A program made the translations under genes and the position numbers. Source: Tetracentron sinense (lineage: Eukaryota > Streptophyta > Magnoliopsida > Trochodendrales > Trochodendraceae). From it: DNA of 64,000 nucleotides. The stretch is taken from assembly GCA_015143295.1 (NCBI GenBank), contig CM026570.1, positions 7,774,047 through 7,838,046 on the forward strand, in the 5' to 3' direction. Shown here piece by piece: positions 1 to 11,874 of the stretch (position 1 is its first letter; every line of letters begins with the position of its first letter). Below the pieces are notes generated by a model. That model was not told the origin of the DNA. It ran no database searches and saw only the letters and a list, made by a program, of their open reading frames with translations.

Positions 1-1445
1 GTATCATTATGTCTTTTACCCTGAACAGGCTTCTCATCTTTTTGTTCATATTCTCTGATGTTGGATGTATGCAACAAATATTAGAATTATGTGTACTAAA
101 TTTTATTCTCCTTCTAAGAACTGGGTTCTTAGTTAATCTATATTGGGTCTGTGAGGAAACCAATTAGTAAGCCTCTACGATCAATTTTAGGTCTAATACT
201 CCATGCCTTGATTTCATAAGGAAAAACAGGACTGCACTGTTTCTAACAAGGACTTCTTCTCATTTCTAAGTCTTCATCTTATGTCATAAGCTTGATCATG
301 GCATGATTTATCACTCTTGTTTGGTGTTTACCTCTGGAGAAACAACACTTTGATCAGATGTAACATAACCAGTTTTGGACGTGCTTTACATCAGATACCA
401 TTGCTGTGACCCAATGGCAGTCATAGAACGGTCTATGGTAACATTTAGTTGGTTGTGGTGCTATATTTAAGCATCTTGTCATCTTCCTAGGAATATTGAA
501 GGTATTCCTGACTTTGTGACTTACATCTGTGTGAGAAAATTAAGTTTTGTGTAATAACATTAGTCTTCTACTTATCCCTTGTAATAATTTGATAAAACTG
601 CGAGTATGAAAACAAAGAGAAATATTCATAAGAAAACAATAACAACAACTCGCTGATAGGCTAAGTTGTTGGAACGTGAGATACACCAAAGCGATGTCTA
701 CAATTCTTCCACTTCCATTTATATTGATACCGGGATCAGAAAAAGCAGACCTAGAATAGCAAGGATTTTTAAATTTAAAAAAAAAAGAAAAAGAAAAAAG
801 AAAAAGGACTAGAATAGTATGGATTCTTGTGGCATCAAATGAACAAGAATAGAAAATAAAACCTGTGACATCTAGACATTCGCTTCCACGAGATATTGAC
901 TATAATTCATTGTTCTTGAAACATCCCCACCATGACATGAAATATACATCCTATCATGCTTAGTTACTCTGATTCTTTGCCTGTCTTTGATCACTCACAG
1001 AAAATAGAGTTGGGGAGGGAGCCAGTTTATTTTTTGTCAAACATCCGATCAAAATGAAGGGGATGGATTTTGATCTGTAGTGAGACAATGTCATAATTGG
1101 AGAACAACTTCGGAGTTATGAGTAGAGAGTGAAGGGAGCGAGTTCAAAGAGCTGATTTTCCCTTCATTTCAAGGGAGGGAGAAGAAAAAATATATGAAAT
1201 GTTGCATTGAGGTCTGCTGATAAACCATTGCCAATGCATGATGAAATTATGCACCACACTATCCATGTGATTGCTTGTACATAATCTTCACCAGCGACCA
1301 TACATATTGCTGTTTATCCATGCTTAGTTCTAGCCGCTTGACATATGTCCATTACAATTGGGTTTTCGTTTTATTTTTATGTTGCAACAGACGCAGAATT
1401 TACTTGGATACAAATATTAGATGCTCACCTTTCTTTTTTTATTAG
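1..1445. other. Non-coding; left-arm duplicated DNA and probable GPX intron
   Basis: No exon is recognisable. The part from about 640 onward is the reverse complement of 44139-44870 and 36870-37295, so it is the outer part of the inverted duplication. An A-rich tract lies at 772-806. The 3' end is an intron because a GPX exon begins after the AG at 1444-1445. If the GPX gene is complete, its earlier exons lie outside the window or are separated by an intron longer than 1.4 kb. Confidence 0.6.
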
Positions 1446-1760
1446 ATTCGCTTGAATGGTCCAGATACAGCACCTGTTTACAAATTTCTCAAAGCGAGTA
1501 AAACTGGAACCTTTGGGTCTAGGATCAAATGGAACTTCACCAAATTTCTAGTTGATAAGGAAGGGCATGCCATCAGTCGATATGCCCCCATCACAACCCC
1601 AATGGCTATCGAGGTAGCCTTCTTTTCCTTCACATGCTGTAATTATTGTTTATGCTAGCTCTTGTTTACTTGCTTCTTTTCTTTTTAATTACTCTGATTC
1701 TTTGCTTCTTTGGCTCTTCGAATGTAGACCGACATCAAGAAAGCACTGGGAGAGATATGA
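1446..1760 (+). CDS. GPX: Glutathione peroxidase-like protein, two C-terminal exons (5' part not in window)
   Basis: Plant glutathione peroxidases reduce hydroperoxides, generally using thioredoxin, and act as redox sensors. Exon 1446-1613 (56 codons) starts after an AG acceptor. It encodes [18 protein letters not shown], then [13 protein letters not shown], and ends at IE before a GTAGCC donor. Exon 1728-1760 follows an AG and encodes [10 protein letters not shown] plus TGA. The WNF segment holds the conserved Trp and Asn of the GPX catalytic tetrad. The Cys and Gln lie in upstream exons not seen here. The reading frame is intact across the splice. The inverted copy at 36.7 kb has lost the larger exon, so this is the surviving arm copy. 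Whether the whole gene works cannot be judged without the sequence to the left. Confidence 0.8.
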
Positions 1761-3213
1761 GACACTTCTCATTCAATTTGGGTCATACAATGAATTGGAT
1801 CCTTGTAGACAAAAGTATATGGAAGACTCTAGTATTATTACCCAATTATTTCATAGTTATTCATGTATCTAGTACTCAGTTATATTGATTATGATATTCC
1901 AGTTCTATGTTTTGGACACTCCAACAATTTATGAACTCAAGACTGGATGCATACTACGGATACGTACTTGTGGTTTAAAATTTTAGTTGTAACCCTCATC
2001 TTTGCTCCACGAGAGCTCGAAGGCAGTGATATTAGAGCTGTTGGATGGAAGCTCTCTGTTGGAAGTAAGACTTAAAAAGTGTGCTGGCTCAGACGAACAT
2101 AGTTCATGTCGGTTTGACAATGAGGCGTACCCGATTTATTTGTATTATCAGATAGGGGCAATTGCACTGGTTAGATAATCTTCTTCCTGCAATATCTGAT
2201 CTATGGTGTTCTATTGCTTAGACCATCAAATTTATTGATGGGAAAGTAAATGTGACTTGAGTGATTGCAAATAAGGGATGTGTATTGTATTGTTTTGGAT
2301 GTTGAAAGAGGTTTTCTAACTTCATGTAAGGATACCCAATTGCCCGAACACCCGGATATGAAAGAATCCGAATCCGACAGTCTTCATCCAATTATGTCAG
2401 GATTGAAATGACCATGCCAGTTTTTTGAAATAAATCTCCTTTGTATGACAATGAGTGATGGGTATTACCATTCAGAACAATGAAAGAGATCCATTATCTT
2501 TTGTCAATCATTCAATTGAAATGGTTCTCAAAAGGATAGATATTTTTGGACTGTGTTGGGTCCATCTATCCATATCTGGTCACCAAATATTATTAACAGA
2601 TACACCCTTTGAAAGGTAGGTATATCCGAGTACACCCCTTGTCAGAAAATTTGACACACCCCCTAATTTCCTCCATAATAGAGAATCCACCCCCTACATA
2701 TATTGCTCCTTAAACCCATAAAAAAAATGCTTAGTCAAGTTTTTTTTTTTTTTTTATAGTGTAAGTATATGTAATTATCAGTTTTTATAATTAAACTAAA
2801 ATTATTAGCAGAGGGTATAATTGCTAGAAAGATTACAGCTTGAGCTTTCTAACAAACTTCTTTTTGCTGCAAATTAACGTATAAATTGAAAGTTATGAAG
2901 ATTTGAATAATCCATGTCTAAAAAAGGAAAAAAAAATTTAATGATAGGAAGTCAGATTATTCTCTCTTGTTATCATTTAATCAATGAACTCATAAAATCA
3001 AGTGATGAATTTATCCTTGAAAATTACATAAAATTTTAAATACATTCCTAGGAGCTTTTTGAAGAAATTTGGCAAAAACAATTAATATCACTGCATTTTT
3101 TTTTGTTTAATGCACTAAACTCCTAAAAATCTAACATCCAACATTCTCTTATGAATTATGATCATCTGATGTGATGGGGTTGATGTTTTTGTTATATATA
3201 CGCGACGTATATA
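1761..3213. other. Non-coding left-arm DNA
   Basis: This is GPX 3' flank and intergenic duplicated DNA matching 35040-36690 in reverse. It contains a T-run near 2740. No coding potential is recognised beyond short spurious frames. Confidence 0.5.
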
Positions 3214-4201
3214 CAGGGGCAGAGCCGGGGGGGGGGCAATCCTTATTGCAGTAGTATGAATAGTGGGCTCCTCAATTAAATATATATATTTTTAGTACAC
3301 TTGCCCCCCCCCCCCCTCCCCAAATTTTTTTTTTTTTTTGTCCTATAATATAGTGGCCCCTCCAATTTTTTTTTGTCATATATATAGTGGGCCCCCCCAT
3401 GGAGTCCCCTTATGCCCTTGAGGTTGCCACATGTCCCTATTGACACCCCTTAACTATGGTTAAAATTCACCCAATCTTAGGGTTCACCTACTTATCCTTG
3501 GTTTTTAGGAAAAAATATTTAAATAATTTTAACCTTAGGAGTTAGTGAATTTTAAACTAGGGTTCAAAAAGAAATTTGATATATATTTTTAAAACCAAGG
3601 ATAGGTGGGTGAATCTTAACCATAATTAAGGGGTATTAATAGGGACACGTGGACCTCAAAGGCATTACCAGGAAAAAAAATTCTCAAAATAAAAAAACTA
3701 CCCCCCAAATTTTTTTCTGGGGGCATAGGCCCCCGAACCCCCAAACTCCATACCCTCAAATCAAAATTCTTTTTATACATGTACTAGCAGGTGGCACGTG
3801 CGATGCACGTGAGAGTGAGGGGAAGGAGTTAATGACACCCGATTGAACTCGCTAGTGGCACGTGCAATGCACGTGAGAGCGAGGGGAAGGAGTTAACCAC
3901 AGTTAATAGGAATTAAAAGGGACACGTGTTAACCCGTGGGTGTGATTGAACTCTTCCCGAGGTCAATTGCGATCGGCTGTGGTTCTAAATTGATAGATGG
4001 CAAGGGGAGTTTAGGAATTAAAGTAAAATATTAAATCAAAGGCAAGGGTAGTTTGAGAATTAAAGTAAAACATTAAATCAATGTTTTGTTTTTATATAAG
4101 GGTAATTTGAGAATTTTGAAAAAATCATCTACGCATGCATCTCCCATTATGATAGTAAAGATTTTGGCCCCCCCGGGAAAAATTCCCTGGCTCCGCCCCT
4201 G
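3214..4201. mobile_element. Non-autonomous hAT element (988 bp) with 8-bp TSD
   Basis: The ends are inverted, starting CAGGGGCAGAGCC and ending GGCTCCGCCCCTG. They are flanked by a perfect 8-bp duplication CGTATATA at 3206-3213 and 4202-4209, the length typical of hAT transposons. There is no transposase. The interior holds a smaller inverted repeat (about 3413-3663) built from a GGTTAAGGGGTGT/GGGACACGTGG motif that recurs through the window. It also holds two tandem ~70-bp units around 3783-3900 with GGCACGTGC and GCACGTGAG. The matching place in the right arm (about 35050) has no insertion. Confidence 0.85.
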
Positions 4202-5220
4202 CGTATATACGACTTCCAAATCATATTATTATGGCCTTAAGTACATTAGTGCAATCTAATCAATTAACTATCTACCTCTCTCTATCCACGTGAAGTCACA
4301 AATGTGGAAGATCTCCTGCACTACAGGAAGTGACCATGTGAGGCACCACAATCACAAGCTTTCCTAGAGAGAGAGAGAGAGAGAGAGAGAACTACTTTCC
4401 CTTGTACTTCCAGAGTTCAGAAAGTAATAACAGAACCCCACCAGCTTGGATATTTTTTTTAAGTTCATTCAAGGTGTAAAGAAACTCAACATTCTAATGG
4501 TTGACATAAAATGCCTCCGTGTTGCCAACAGTTTCTCCTGTTGTTGTTCCCCACCTGTTGGACAATCTTGCTAAGTGTATGGCCCTCGATGGCCTTGACT
4601 AAGGGCAAAGCTCATCTCAGCCGTTGAAGTTGACTAGATATTAGCTGGATACTTATTATCACACTCCATGAAGATAATGTACTATTAAGGGCCTTATCCT
4701 TGATTGTTCTTCGATAAGATAAGGTGGGAACCTTTCCCTGCCATTCTTTAGTATGGCATTGGGGCAAAATCCAACACGTGGGACGGGCCCGCGAGTATAA
4801 TCTTATTCGCCATAGACGACGACTTGGGAGAACACGTGTCCTGTGCTAGACCCATTAAGACAAAGATGGTTCTCCAATATGTCCCCTTGAAGGGTCTCAC
4901 TAGAGGCCATATGAGTGAATTTGAGTGGTCATTTCTAGTGTCCCCATAAAGAAGAGGTTCATTTTAGTGACTTCGAACTGGCTTTGTAACTGAGACAATG
5001 ATCAGTGGCCGGCACGCCGAACTGACTAGGAAGACGTTTAAGTTGAATTTGGAGAGACATGGTGCATGTGATAGGTGTGTGCTATAAGGGTACAGTGGAC
5101 CCCTTTATCGGTGTCTCTATATCGCTACATGGATACGATAGGAAAGTAGAATCTTCGGGGACTTGATAAATTTGGCCTTGTCCAATGCTGCAGCAGCAGT
5201 AGTAGTAGGAGTAAAGGGTG
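4202..5220. other. Intergenic DNA upstream of DVL-B (left)
   Basis: Duplicated sequence shared with 33953-35040 in reverse. It includes a GA microsatellite at about 4363-4390. A TATA-like CTATATCG at about 5106 and CTATAAGG near 5084 precede the DVL-B ATG. The extensive conservation between arms suggests that both carry the same 5' region. Confidence 0.45.
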
Positions 5221-5340
5221 ATGGGAATTGTGGGTAAGAAATTTGGTAAGTTGAAGAGAATGGTGAGACAACAGAGGGGGAAGCTTTATATTATGAGGGT
5301 GTGCATCTCTATGCTACTATGTTGGCATAAGTACTCTTAA
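5221..5340 (+). CDS. DVL: DVL/ROTUNDIFOLIA-like micropeptide B, left copy (39 aa)
   Basis: DVL/RTFL peptides are small plant-specific, membrane-associated polypeptides that restrain polar cell proliferation when over-expressed. This frame begins with the first ATG after an in-frame TAA at 5212 and ends TAA at 5338-5340. The C-terminal part reads [19 protein letters not shown], then [11 protein letters not shown]. It matches the DVL pattern: a basic KxxKEQ/QRxRxYIxRRC stretch followed by MLLCWxD. The peptide is shorter than the usual 40-100 aa and ends HKYS rather than HD. Its inverted copy at 33833-33952 differs at 7 of 120 bases. The three replacements (residues 3, 7, 9) all fall before the conserved core, which suggests selection on the C terminus. 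Confidence 0.82.
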   Translation: MGIVGKKFGKLKRMVRQQRGKLYIMRVCISMLLCWHKYS

Positions 5341-6106
5341 AACCACATCTCTACACTTCTTGCGTTTTTTCTCTGTACTAGTGATCTTCTGTTTCTCCAT
5401 TTTTGTAGACTTCATTTGGGGTTCGTGACCCAAACCCTGTAAATGGAAGAAAATGAACTCTTTATAAAGGACTCCTTTGCAATGTATATACTTGTTATGT
5501 TTTCTTACAATATATTCCATGGTTACTGTTTAAAAGTTGACTTAAGAACAATAATCGATCTCACTCATGGATCCAATAATTTCTTGCTAAAATCTGATTT
5601 TAACACCAGATGAATGTCGGAAAGCCATTCAGAAGTAGACAAACGTCGTACATGTGATTTTTTTCTCTTTCTTGAACGACTTGACTATGCCTAAAGTCCT
5701 TATCAATGGATAGATACAGGTTAGAATGGAGTTGGGTCAACAGAGAAGAAAAAAAGTGAAATCCATCACAATCGTCGTAACACTAGCTGTATTATCCCAG
5801 TAATTAAAAGTGTCGATTTATCGTTATGATGCAGCACTATAATTCTCAAGAACAAATCACAATGTGCATATTTTTCTACTAATGAATCCCTCTATGTATG
5901 CATAGAGGGTATCTCTGTGAGACAGTGATTGCATTGTATAAGGAGAAGTTGATAATAAGTCATTTTCAGAAGGGTTGGCACAGAGACAAGCTAGTAGGTC
6001 TGCTTTGTCATCTTACTCAAGACAGTGGGATCCCTCCTGGCCCAACCATGGGCCAACACTTGTCATCCACCACATATTGTCTCTCACATATCTTAATCTC
6101 TTCCCC

Positions 6107-6113
6107 TATATAA
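6107..6113 (+). promoter_or_regulatory. TATA box of DVL-A (left)
   Basis: TATATAA in CCCCTATATAAGCCC lies about 100 bases before the ATG at 6212. The inverted copy keeps the same box at 33045-33051 (minus), at the same distance from its own ATG. Confidence 0.6.
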
Positions 6114-6211
6114 GCCCAAGTCTCCAAGACCTCCCCCAAGAGCATAACACTTGAATAATATACCCACCAAAGCTCCCCTTCTCATATACCTTCCTCATTT
6201 TCGAAAGAAAA

Positions 6212-6349
6212 ATGGAGTCTCACTCGTCGTCGATGAGAAGCTCAAAGATTCGACCATGGCAAAGGTGTTCGAGGCATATTCGGGAGCAGCGAGCACGTCT
6301 TTATATTATATGGAGGTGCACAGTGATCCTGCTATGTTGGCATGATTGA
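6212..6349 (+). CDS. DVL: DVL/ROTUNDIFOLIA-like micropeptide A, left copy (45 aa)
   Basis: A small growth-regulating peptide of the DVL/RTFL family. The 46-codon frame starts with ATGGAG at 6212 and ends TGA at 6347-6349. The N terminus is Ser-rich. The conserved C terminus reads [15 protein letters not shown], then [17 protein letters not shown], the family signature (RCxxxxKEQRARxYIxRRCxxxLLCWxD) with Trp in place of one Arg (IIWRC). A TATA box lies about 100 bases upstream. The copy at 32801-32938 differs at 12 of 138 bases. All five amino-acid changes are in the first 24 residues and the last 21 residues are identical, so the core appears constrained. The gene is about 0.9 kb downstream of DVL-B in the same direction, a tandem pair. 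Confidence 0.88.
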   Translation: MESHSSSMRSSKIRPWQRCSRHIREQRARLYIIWRCTVILLCWHD

Positions 6350-7930
6350 GTTTTGATTGTTCTGGTGAAGTGGTGCAACACTTGAGTTACTGACCATCTT
6401 GGGTATAATGGGGAGGTCATTGGACATAATAATTGAGGGTGATCAATAACAGTACTCTCCGGTGTGAGCGATGCACTTGTGGGCAAAAGAGAGGTCAGAT
6501 GATGCCAGGGTTTTTGGCTGATTTGTAAATACATGTATGATAGAAAATAGTTGCCTAATATAACATCTGCAAATCCAATTTTGTGAAACTCTCTCCCTGT
6601 ATCTCTCTCCCAGATTAATGAGCATGTGTTCTACAAATATGGCTATGGCACAGGGACTCGAAGACATGTGAATCGTCTTCTGGGGAAGCACAACGGGATT
6701 CCTCTGAGTAGATTATGGCACTAATACTATTACATTAAAGTATCATGTGTTAGTTAACTTGATCTTGAACTGCTGCTTTCAAACTGTATCAGATAAACAG
6801 TGTTTAAAAACTTAGCAAGTAAGGTAACAACTCAGCGAGCCAACTCAGTTCTCACTCAACACCAGATTTTCAAAAGCATAGTGTGTCTCGAGTTCTCTTT
6901 CTACCCAAAACTCACCTAGTGAATCATTGCATGAATCATTACAAAATAGTAAAATATACATTGAAGACAGATATCCACTTTGCCTGTTTTTGAAGGCTCT
7001 CTTATCTTTCATTTTCTCTATCTATTCTTTCTCCCTAATTCCCTGGCTTTCTGGTTTCTGTTTCTTTTAACTAATTTAATCTGGCAAAGTATTTGACTTT
7101 TGACATGGCTGAGTCAACTCTATTCCCATCTGGACTAGTTTCCAGGTTAAATCTGGGTTTAGCACTGAACAGAAAAGCATTCCCTGCATCTGCTAACCAG
7201 TCGGAAATTCGTCTGCCAATTTGCAGACTGCCATAGCTCGAGAGTTCAAACATAATAGAAATTTCATCAAGGGGCATGTATCATAACAGCTATAAATATA
7301 ATCCTACCAGGATACTCTTATATACTCTTGCACCACAAGAGCTGTTCATTACTACAATGGCGATTATTGGCCTGTGGATTGCGGATCCTTCTTCAGTAGG
7401 TGTTTTTTTTTTTTGACATTTTTAATACACCTATTCATGACAAAGTTTACAATTAATTCTATCAATTTACCTAGAATTAGCTCTGAGACCAGTCCACCCC
7501 TCCCTCATCCTGCCTCAAATGATTACTGCCACAAACTGCAAGTCCCATACAAGAGAGCCCATCTAGCAAACAAGGTTTGATGAGCACAAGCAGCAACTGT
7601 AACGTTTGTATGAACCTCGCCTGTATTTAATCCCTTTAATTTCAAATTGCTTTGGTCATTAGTTAATTCAGTAGGTACAAAAAAGGTAAGCAGAGGAGTT
7701 GAGAAACAGAAAAAACCAGTAGGTACATGAAACTCCGTACCGGAGACTTTTATTATTATTATTCTTATCCATTCTGTACAGATGAAATCTGGAATCCATA
7801 ATAAGGAGCAAAGTTAAGCCTAATTAGAAAGTACCTAAAATCATAAAACAAAATATTTCAGTGGTTCACTCAAATTATCCTTTACAATGGTATGAGAAAA
7901 CAAGGTGGTAGATCACCAGCAAAATTTGGC
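6350..7930. other. Non-coding left-arm DNA between DVL-A and the CUE pseudo-exon
   Basis: Matches 31190-32800 in reverse. The SINE present at 32145-32297 in the right arm is absent here (near 6980-7000). Short frames are not shared as proteins by the two arms, so none is called. Confidence 0.5.
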
Positions 7931-8240
7931 CTACACATCAAGCAAATCCCACTCATCATTGAAAAGCACCTTATGATCATCTCCAACTCCCTCCTCTTTA
8001 AAACTGCCTTTTGTCATCGGCCATCAAGTGAGGGTGTTTGGGTCGACTTCTTCAGTGACTCGGATGACTCAGATCGCTAAGGAACCCGATCAGATGCCAT
8101 GCTATTGATGGATGAGCTTGAAGAGGCTAAGATACAACTCCTCTGGCTTGAGGATATTGATTTACTGTGCGGGACATGCTCATCAAATTCAAACTTCTCT
8201 TTCAGCCACTTCACATACTGAAATAACACATATTTCTCCT
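7931..8240 (-). pseudogene. Pseudo-copy of the terminal exon of the CUE-domain gene
   Basis: On the minus strand a TTTTGCAG acceptor (8241-8248) is followed by sequence collinear with exon 8 of the CUE gene (30789-31095). It includes [20 protein letters not shown] and a 3' end reading DEWDLLDV. An in-frame TAG (8077-8079) interrupts it where the functional copy has GAG, and an indel follows about 60 bases further on. The exons that should lie next to it (functional exons 6 and 7) are missing because of a ~1.5-kb deletion near 8508. It is an inverted-duplication relic. Confidence 0.85.
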
Positions 8241-8248
8241 CTGCAAAA

Positions 8249-11200
8249 TGTATCAACAAAATAATTCATTTTCCTCATTTTATTTTCAGGGTCAGTAACA
8301 TTTTTTCTCCTTCTTTTAGGCAAAAACAGACTTTCACAAACAATAACATTGATTTCTTGAATTTTGTGACCACTAAACAATACCTCAAATTTTCATTTAA
8401 CAAAGTCCATTACCACATCCTAAAGTGGATTATATTGAATCATGAATTGAGGACCAGCAGCAGTTTTGAGAAAATGACAAATATAGGGGAAAATATGCAA
8501 CACCAAAAAAAAAGTCCACCAATACAAAACTGCATAGCCCTTAATCCAAAAACCAGTCTCCAAATATAAGTATTGTGCAGTAAAATCATTGTTTGAGTTG
8601 GAGAATTTACTTATTGGTAAGCAGGTCAACTAGGGCACTATCGGTCCTGGAAATATAGATCATTGTTTTCCACCATCAGATTATGCGAGGATTACATTAA
8701 AGCTTTAAGTATATAGTGGAAAGTTCATCATGAAAACTTTAGTGGACAGTACACTTCTATCAGAGTTAGAAAATCATGAATTCAGGGAAGCTGCAAAAGA
8801 AGAGATTCTAGGGAAATTAAGATCACATTGCTTCATCTGCATTACATACAAAGTAACATTCAAACAACTAAATTCTACCTTATATGTGTATGTACTATGT
8901 ATATATGCACACAGTTGCAGTAAAAATAAACAGAACTTATTGTGTTTATAAAAGTTTGTTCTTTAAAAAAAAATACAAAAATGCAAAATAGTAAATTGAT
9001 ATGTTATTTTCCATAGATAACTAGCAACTAGAACTTGAGAACTTACAGGCAACATGGTTTCAAAAAATTGAAACATTTCCTAAGAGATATGTCTGGTTTC
9101 CATGGGTACCAACAAGTAACCTACTTGCGACATAAAAATTACAGTATTTTCCAACACATTTCTTGCTGTTTTGGTTCATTTTCTGTCATTGATAACCACA
9201 AGGTTGCTTGCTTAGTTATATACTTCATAATATTTTGGTCAACATGTGTGAAATGTTGACAGGACAATAATATTTCAGTACCGAAGTATGTGAAACTCTT
9301 GATTCTATCCATTATTCCATCTTTGAGTCCCATTTTTACCTTTTATGGTGAAAACTGGCTCATTTGTGATCGATTTTTTTCATTCAAATATTTCAAATTA
9401 CGCATAACTATTAATTATTAATTAAAAAAATTGTAATGGGTAACCTATAATAAGATATAATTGTCAATTAATTTGGGACTAGGGACTATAATAGGCGGTT
9501 CTTGTCTTAACTATATAAATAGAATGTTTTGGTTGACATGTATGAAAATGTTGATCGAAGAATAACATTGTGATACCAAAATAAATGAAGCTTTTGATTC
9601 TTCCAATCTTTTCATCTTTGAACACTTCTTTGTGATAATTTTTTTTAATAATTGAAATTATGCATAATAGTAAATTGAAAATGTCATGGGTAACCCATTA
9701 CAAATAATTGGGTTGTTATTATACAATTTTTTAAAATCATTATTTCAATGTATTTGCATTATTATTTCAATAAAACTATTATTTACATTAAAAAATAAAG
9801 AATTCAAAAGAAGCTATAACAAATCTGGGAACCATAAAATCAACACATGCATGTATACTTTCTTCATTTTAATAATAATTTTGTAGTAAAAAACAGCTTC
9901 AAAATTTAGAAATAATAGTTTGAGTCACATGGTACATCTAAAGATTCAGCTGATGTGCCCATATTATATTCTTTTGGGATGTATTACTTTGATACCATGA
10001 TTGTCGACAATTTATCATGTGTAATTTTGACTTTTAAAGTCTCAGATATGCTCAACTTATATCACATGTTATTTATCTCACTTTTCCTATTCCAAACGAC
10101 TTTTTTTATATACCATCAGTTTTGAGCATGTATTTATCCATATTTTATTATATCCTAAAATATCAATGCATTTCTATGTCTTTTTCCTTAACATTCCCAT
10201 GGTTTCCAGAGTTTTTACAATATTTCCACAGACTTCCATAAATTTCCTTGAAATGTTTGCTGGGCCAAGCCAAGCTTCGAGCCGAATCAAATGGGGCCTG
10301 GCTCGAGCTCGGCTTAAAGCCTTAAACATAGTTTCAAGCTCAACTAAAAGATTTGGCTTGGCTCGATTGAGTCAAAATTTGAGCTTGAACTTGGCTTGAT
10401 CGAGCCGAATGGACAAGCTAGCTTGGCTTGGAGACAACCCTAGCTATGACTTTAGTGTTTAGAAGTATCTAGAGTTGTAGACACTCGGGTAGATTCCTTT
10501 TCTCATTGTGAGCAAATTTGGGTTCTGATCGTGTTTAAACATTTATAACTGTTTACACAACATATTATTTTATATAGTTGTTCTCATTAGCTTAGTGGCC
10601 AGTAGCTGAGATAGTGTTCACTAATAAGGATGGTTTACCAGTGCCATAACAGCACACATGGTAACCATGCAGGATTTTGGGTCCTGCTACCCAATGGTTT
10701 CGACCATGGATATCTAGAATCAACCATATTGAATGATCCTAACCATCCAATATACTTTGCAACATTCAACACATGTTCTATGTCCATCCAGACATATGCA
10801 ATAGAGAAGATGATATAAAATCACTTGACCGGTTGGATTACGTTTCAGCCGATCTGATCTCATAGGTCGACATGATGCAAATGCTCCCCCCCACTTACAT
10901 GTCATTTACTATCAGCAACATATGGACAAGATATATGATTTCAGACACCACCAAATCAACACTTACATTGAGTTGAGCACACCATGTAGGAAGCCTCAAC
11001 AATAATAAACCCAACTGGAAAAACCATAAAGAGGACATGATTCTTTTCACCTGCATACAAGAATATCAACTTCTTATTCTACTATGGTACATTATTGCAT
11101 AGAATATAATATCATTTTAAGAAGTCTAAGGCTTATTTAAAAGAGAAGGACTGAGTAACTCATATGAAGTTATGAACAGTACCTATACAATTCCCAAAAG

Positions 11201-11874
11201 CAGGACAATGGTGGTCGAATCCCTTTACATATGCCTTACAGATCCTACAATTTCTTACCCTACTGGTTAAAAAAGAGCTCAGAAAGAAAATCAACATCAA
11301 AGATCCTTTAAACTACAAAGCAATAACAAAAAATTAAGCACATGAATTTTTTTCAGAAAAATAAAATAATAAGAACAAAATCATCACAAGAATTTTAATA
11401 TTTCAATCATTATGCAGAGTGAAATATGGAGTTGAAAGACAAGTAGCAGTAGCCAGTAGACACAAAGGTTCCTTGATCTTCCAGTAAAAAGAAAGATTAG
11501 AACAAGTATTTAACAGTGACATGGTCTATTAACATGTTGGAGAGATACAAGAGAAAAAGGAGTTACAGGGATTAGTAAACAAATGTATGGATTGTATTAT
11601 TAAGATTAATGATCCAACAATTAGAATTTGTTTTTGGGACATGAGAACAGAGAGGAGAACATTCAACTCTCTCTCTCTCTCTCTCCTGCATTTACACCAC
11701 AAGTAATTCTATGAAATTGACAAACATCTACTGATCCAAAAAAAAAAAACACAGATCTTAGAGTTTGCTCATTAAAATTACTAGTGCATAGAAATTGAGA
11801 CACCAACACAAGCCTTTGAATCCCATGCTTCTGTTAACATTTTCAGGAAGGCACGTATCTTCATTTCAAGAAGC
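8249..11874. other. Non-coding: left-arm intron relic, then spacer and KIN17 3' flank
   Basis: 8249-9735 is duplicated CUE-gene intron DNA shared with 27185-28990 and 30540-30780. It includes an AT-rich repeat whose units read ATGGGTAACC...TAATTATGCATAA, and relatives occur at 25020-25340 and 27230-27960. 10255-10430 has a GAGCCGAG/GGCTCGAGCTCGG-type degenerate repeat common in plant non-coding DNA. 11666-11686 is a CT microsatellite. No gene is recognised from 9736 to 11874. Confidence 0.5.

Larger units (their letters stand above)
640..9735 (+). repeat. Left arm of a large inverted duplication
   Basis: This block is the reverse complement of the right arm (27185-37295 plus 44139-44870). 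Landmarks pair in reverse order: GPX last exon 1728-1760 with 36693-36729; DVL-B 5221-5340 with 33833-33952; DVL-A 6212-6349 with 32801-32938; CUE terminal exon 7931-8240 with 30789-31095; 8640-8950 with 28560-28870; 9437-9725 with 27195-27560. By eye the coding parts are about 90% identical and the rest is lower, with indels. Post-duplication events here include an hAT insertion at 3214-4201 and loss of about 1.5 kb near 8508. Confidence 0.88.

Noticed and set aside
1646..1888. Hydrophobic frame of 80 codons, with a relative at 36623-36865
   Set aside because: It spans a GPX intron and last exon in the wrong frame. The similarity between arms is explained by the inverted duplication.
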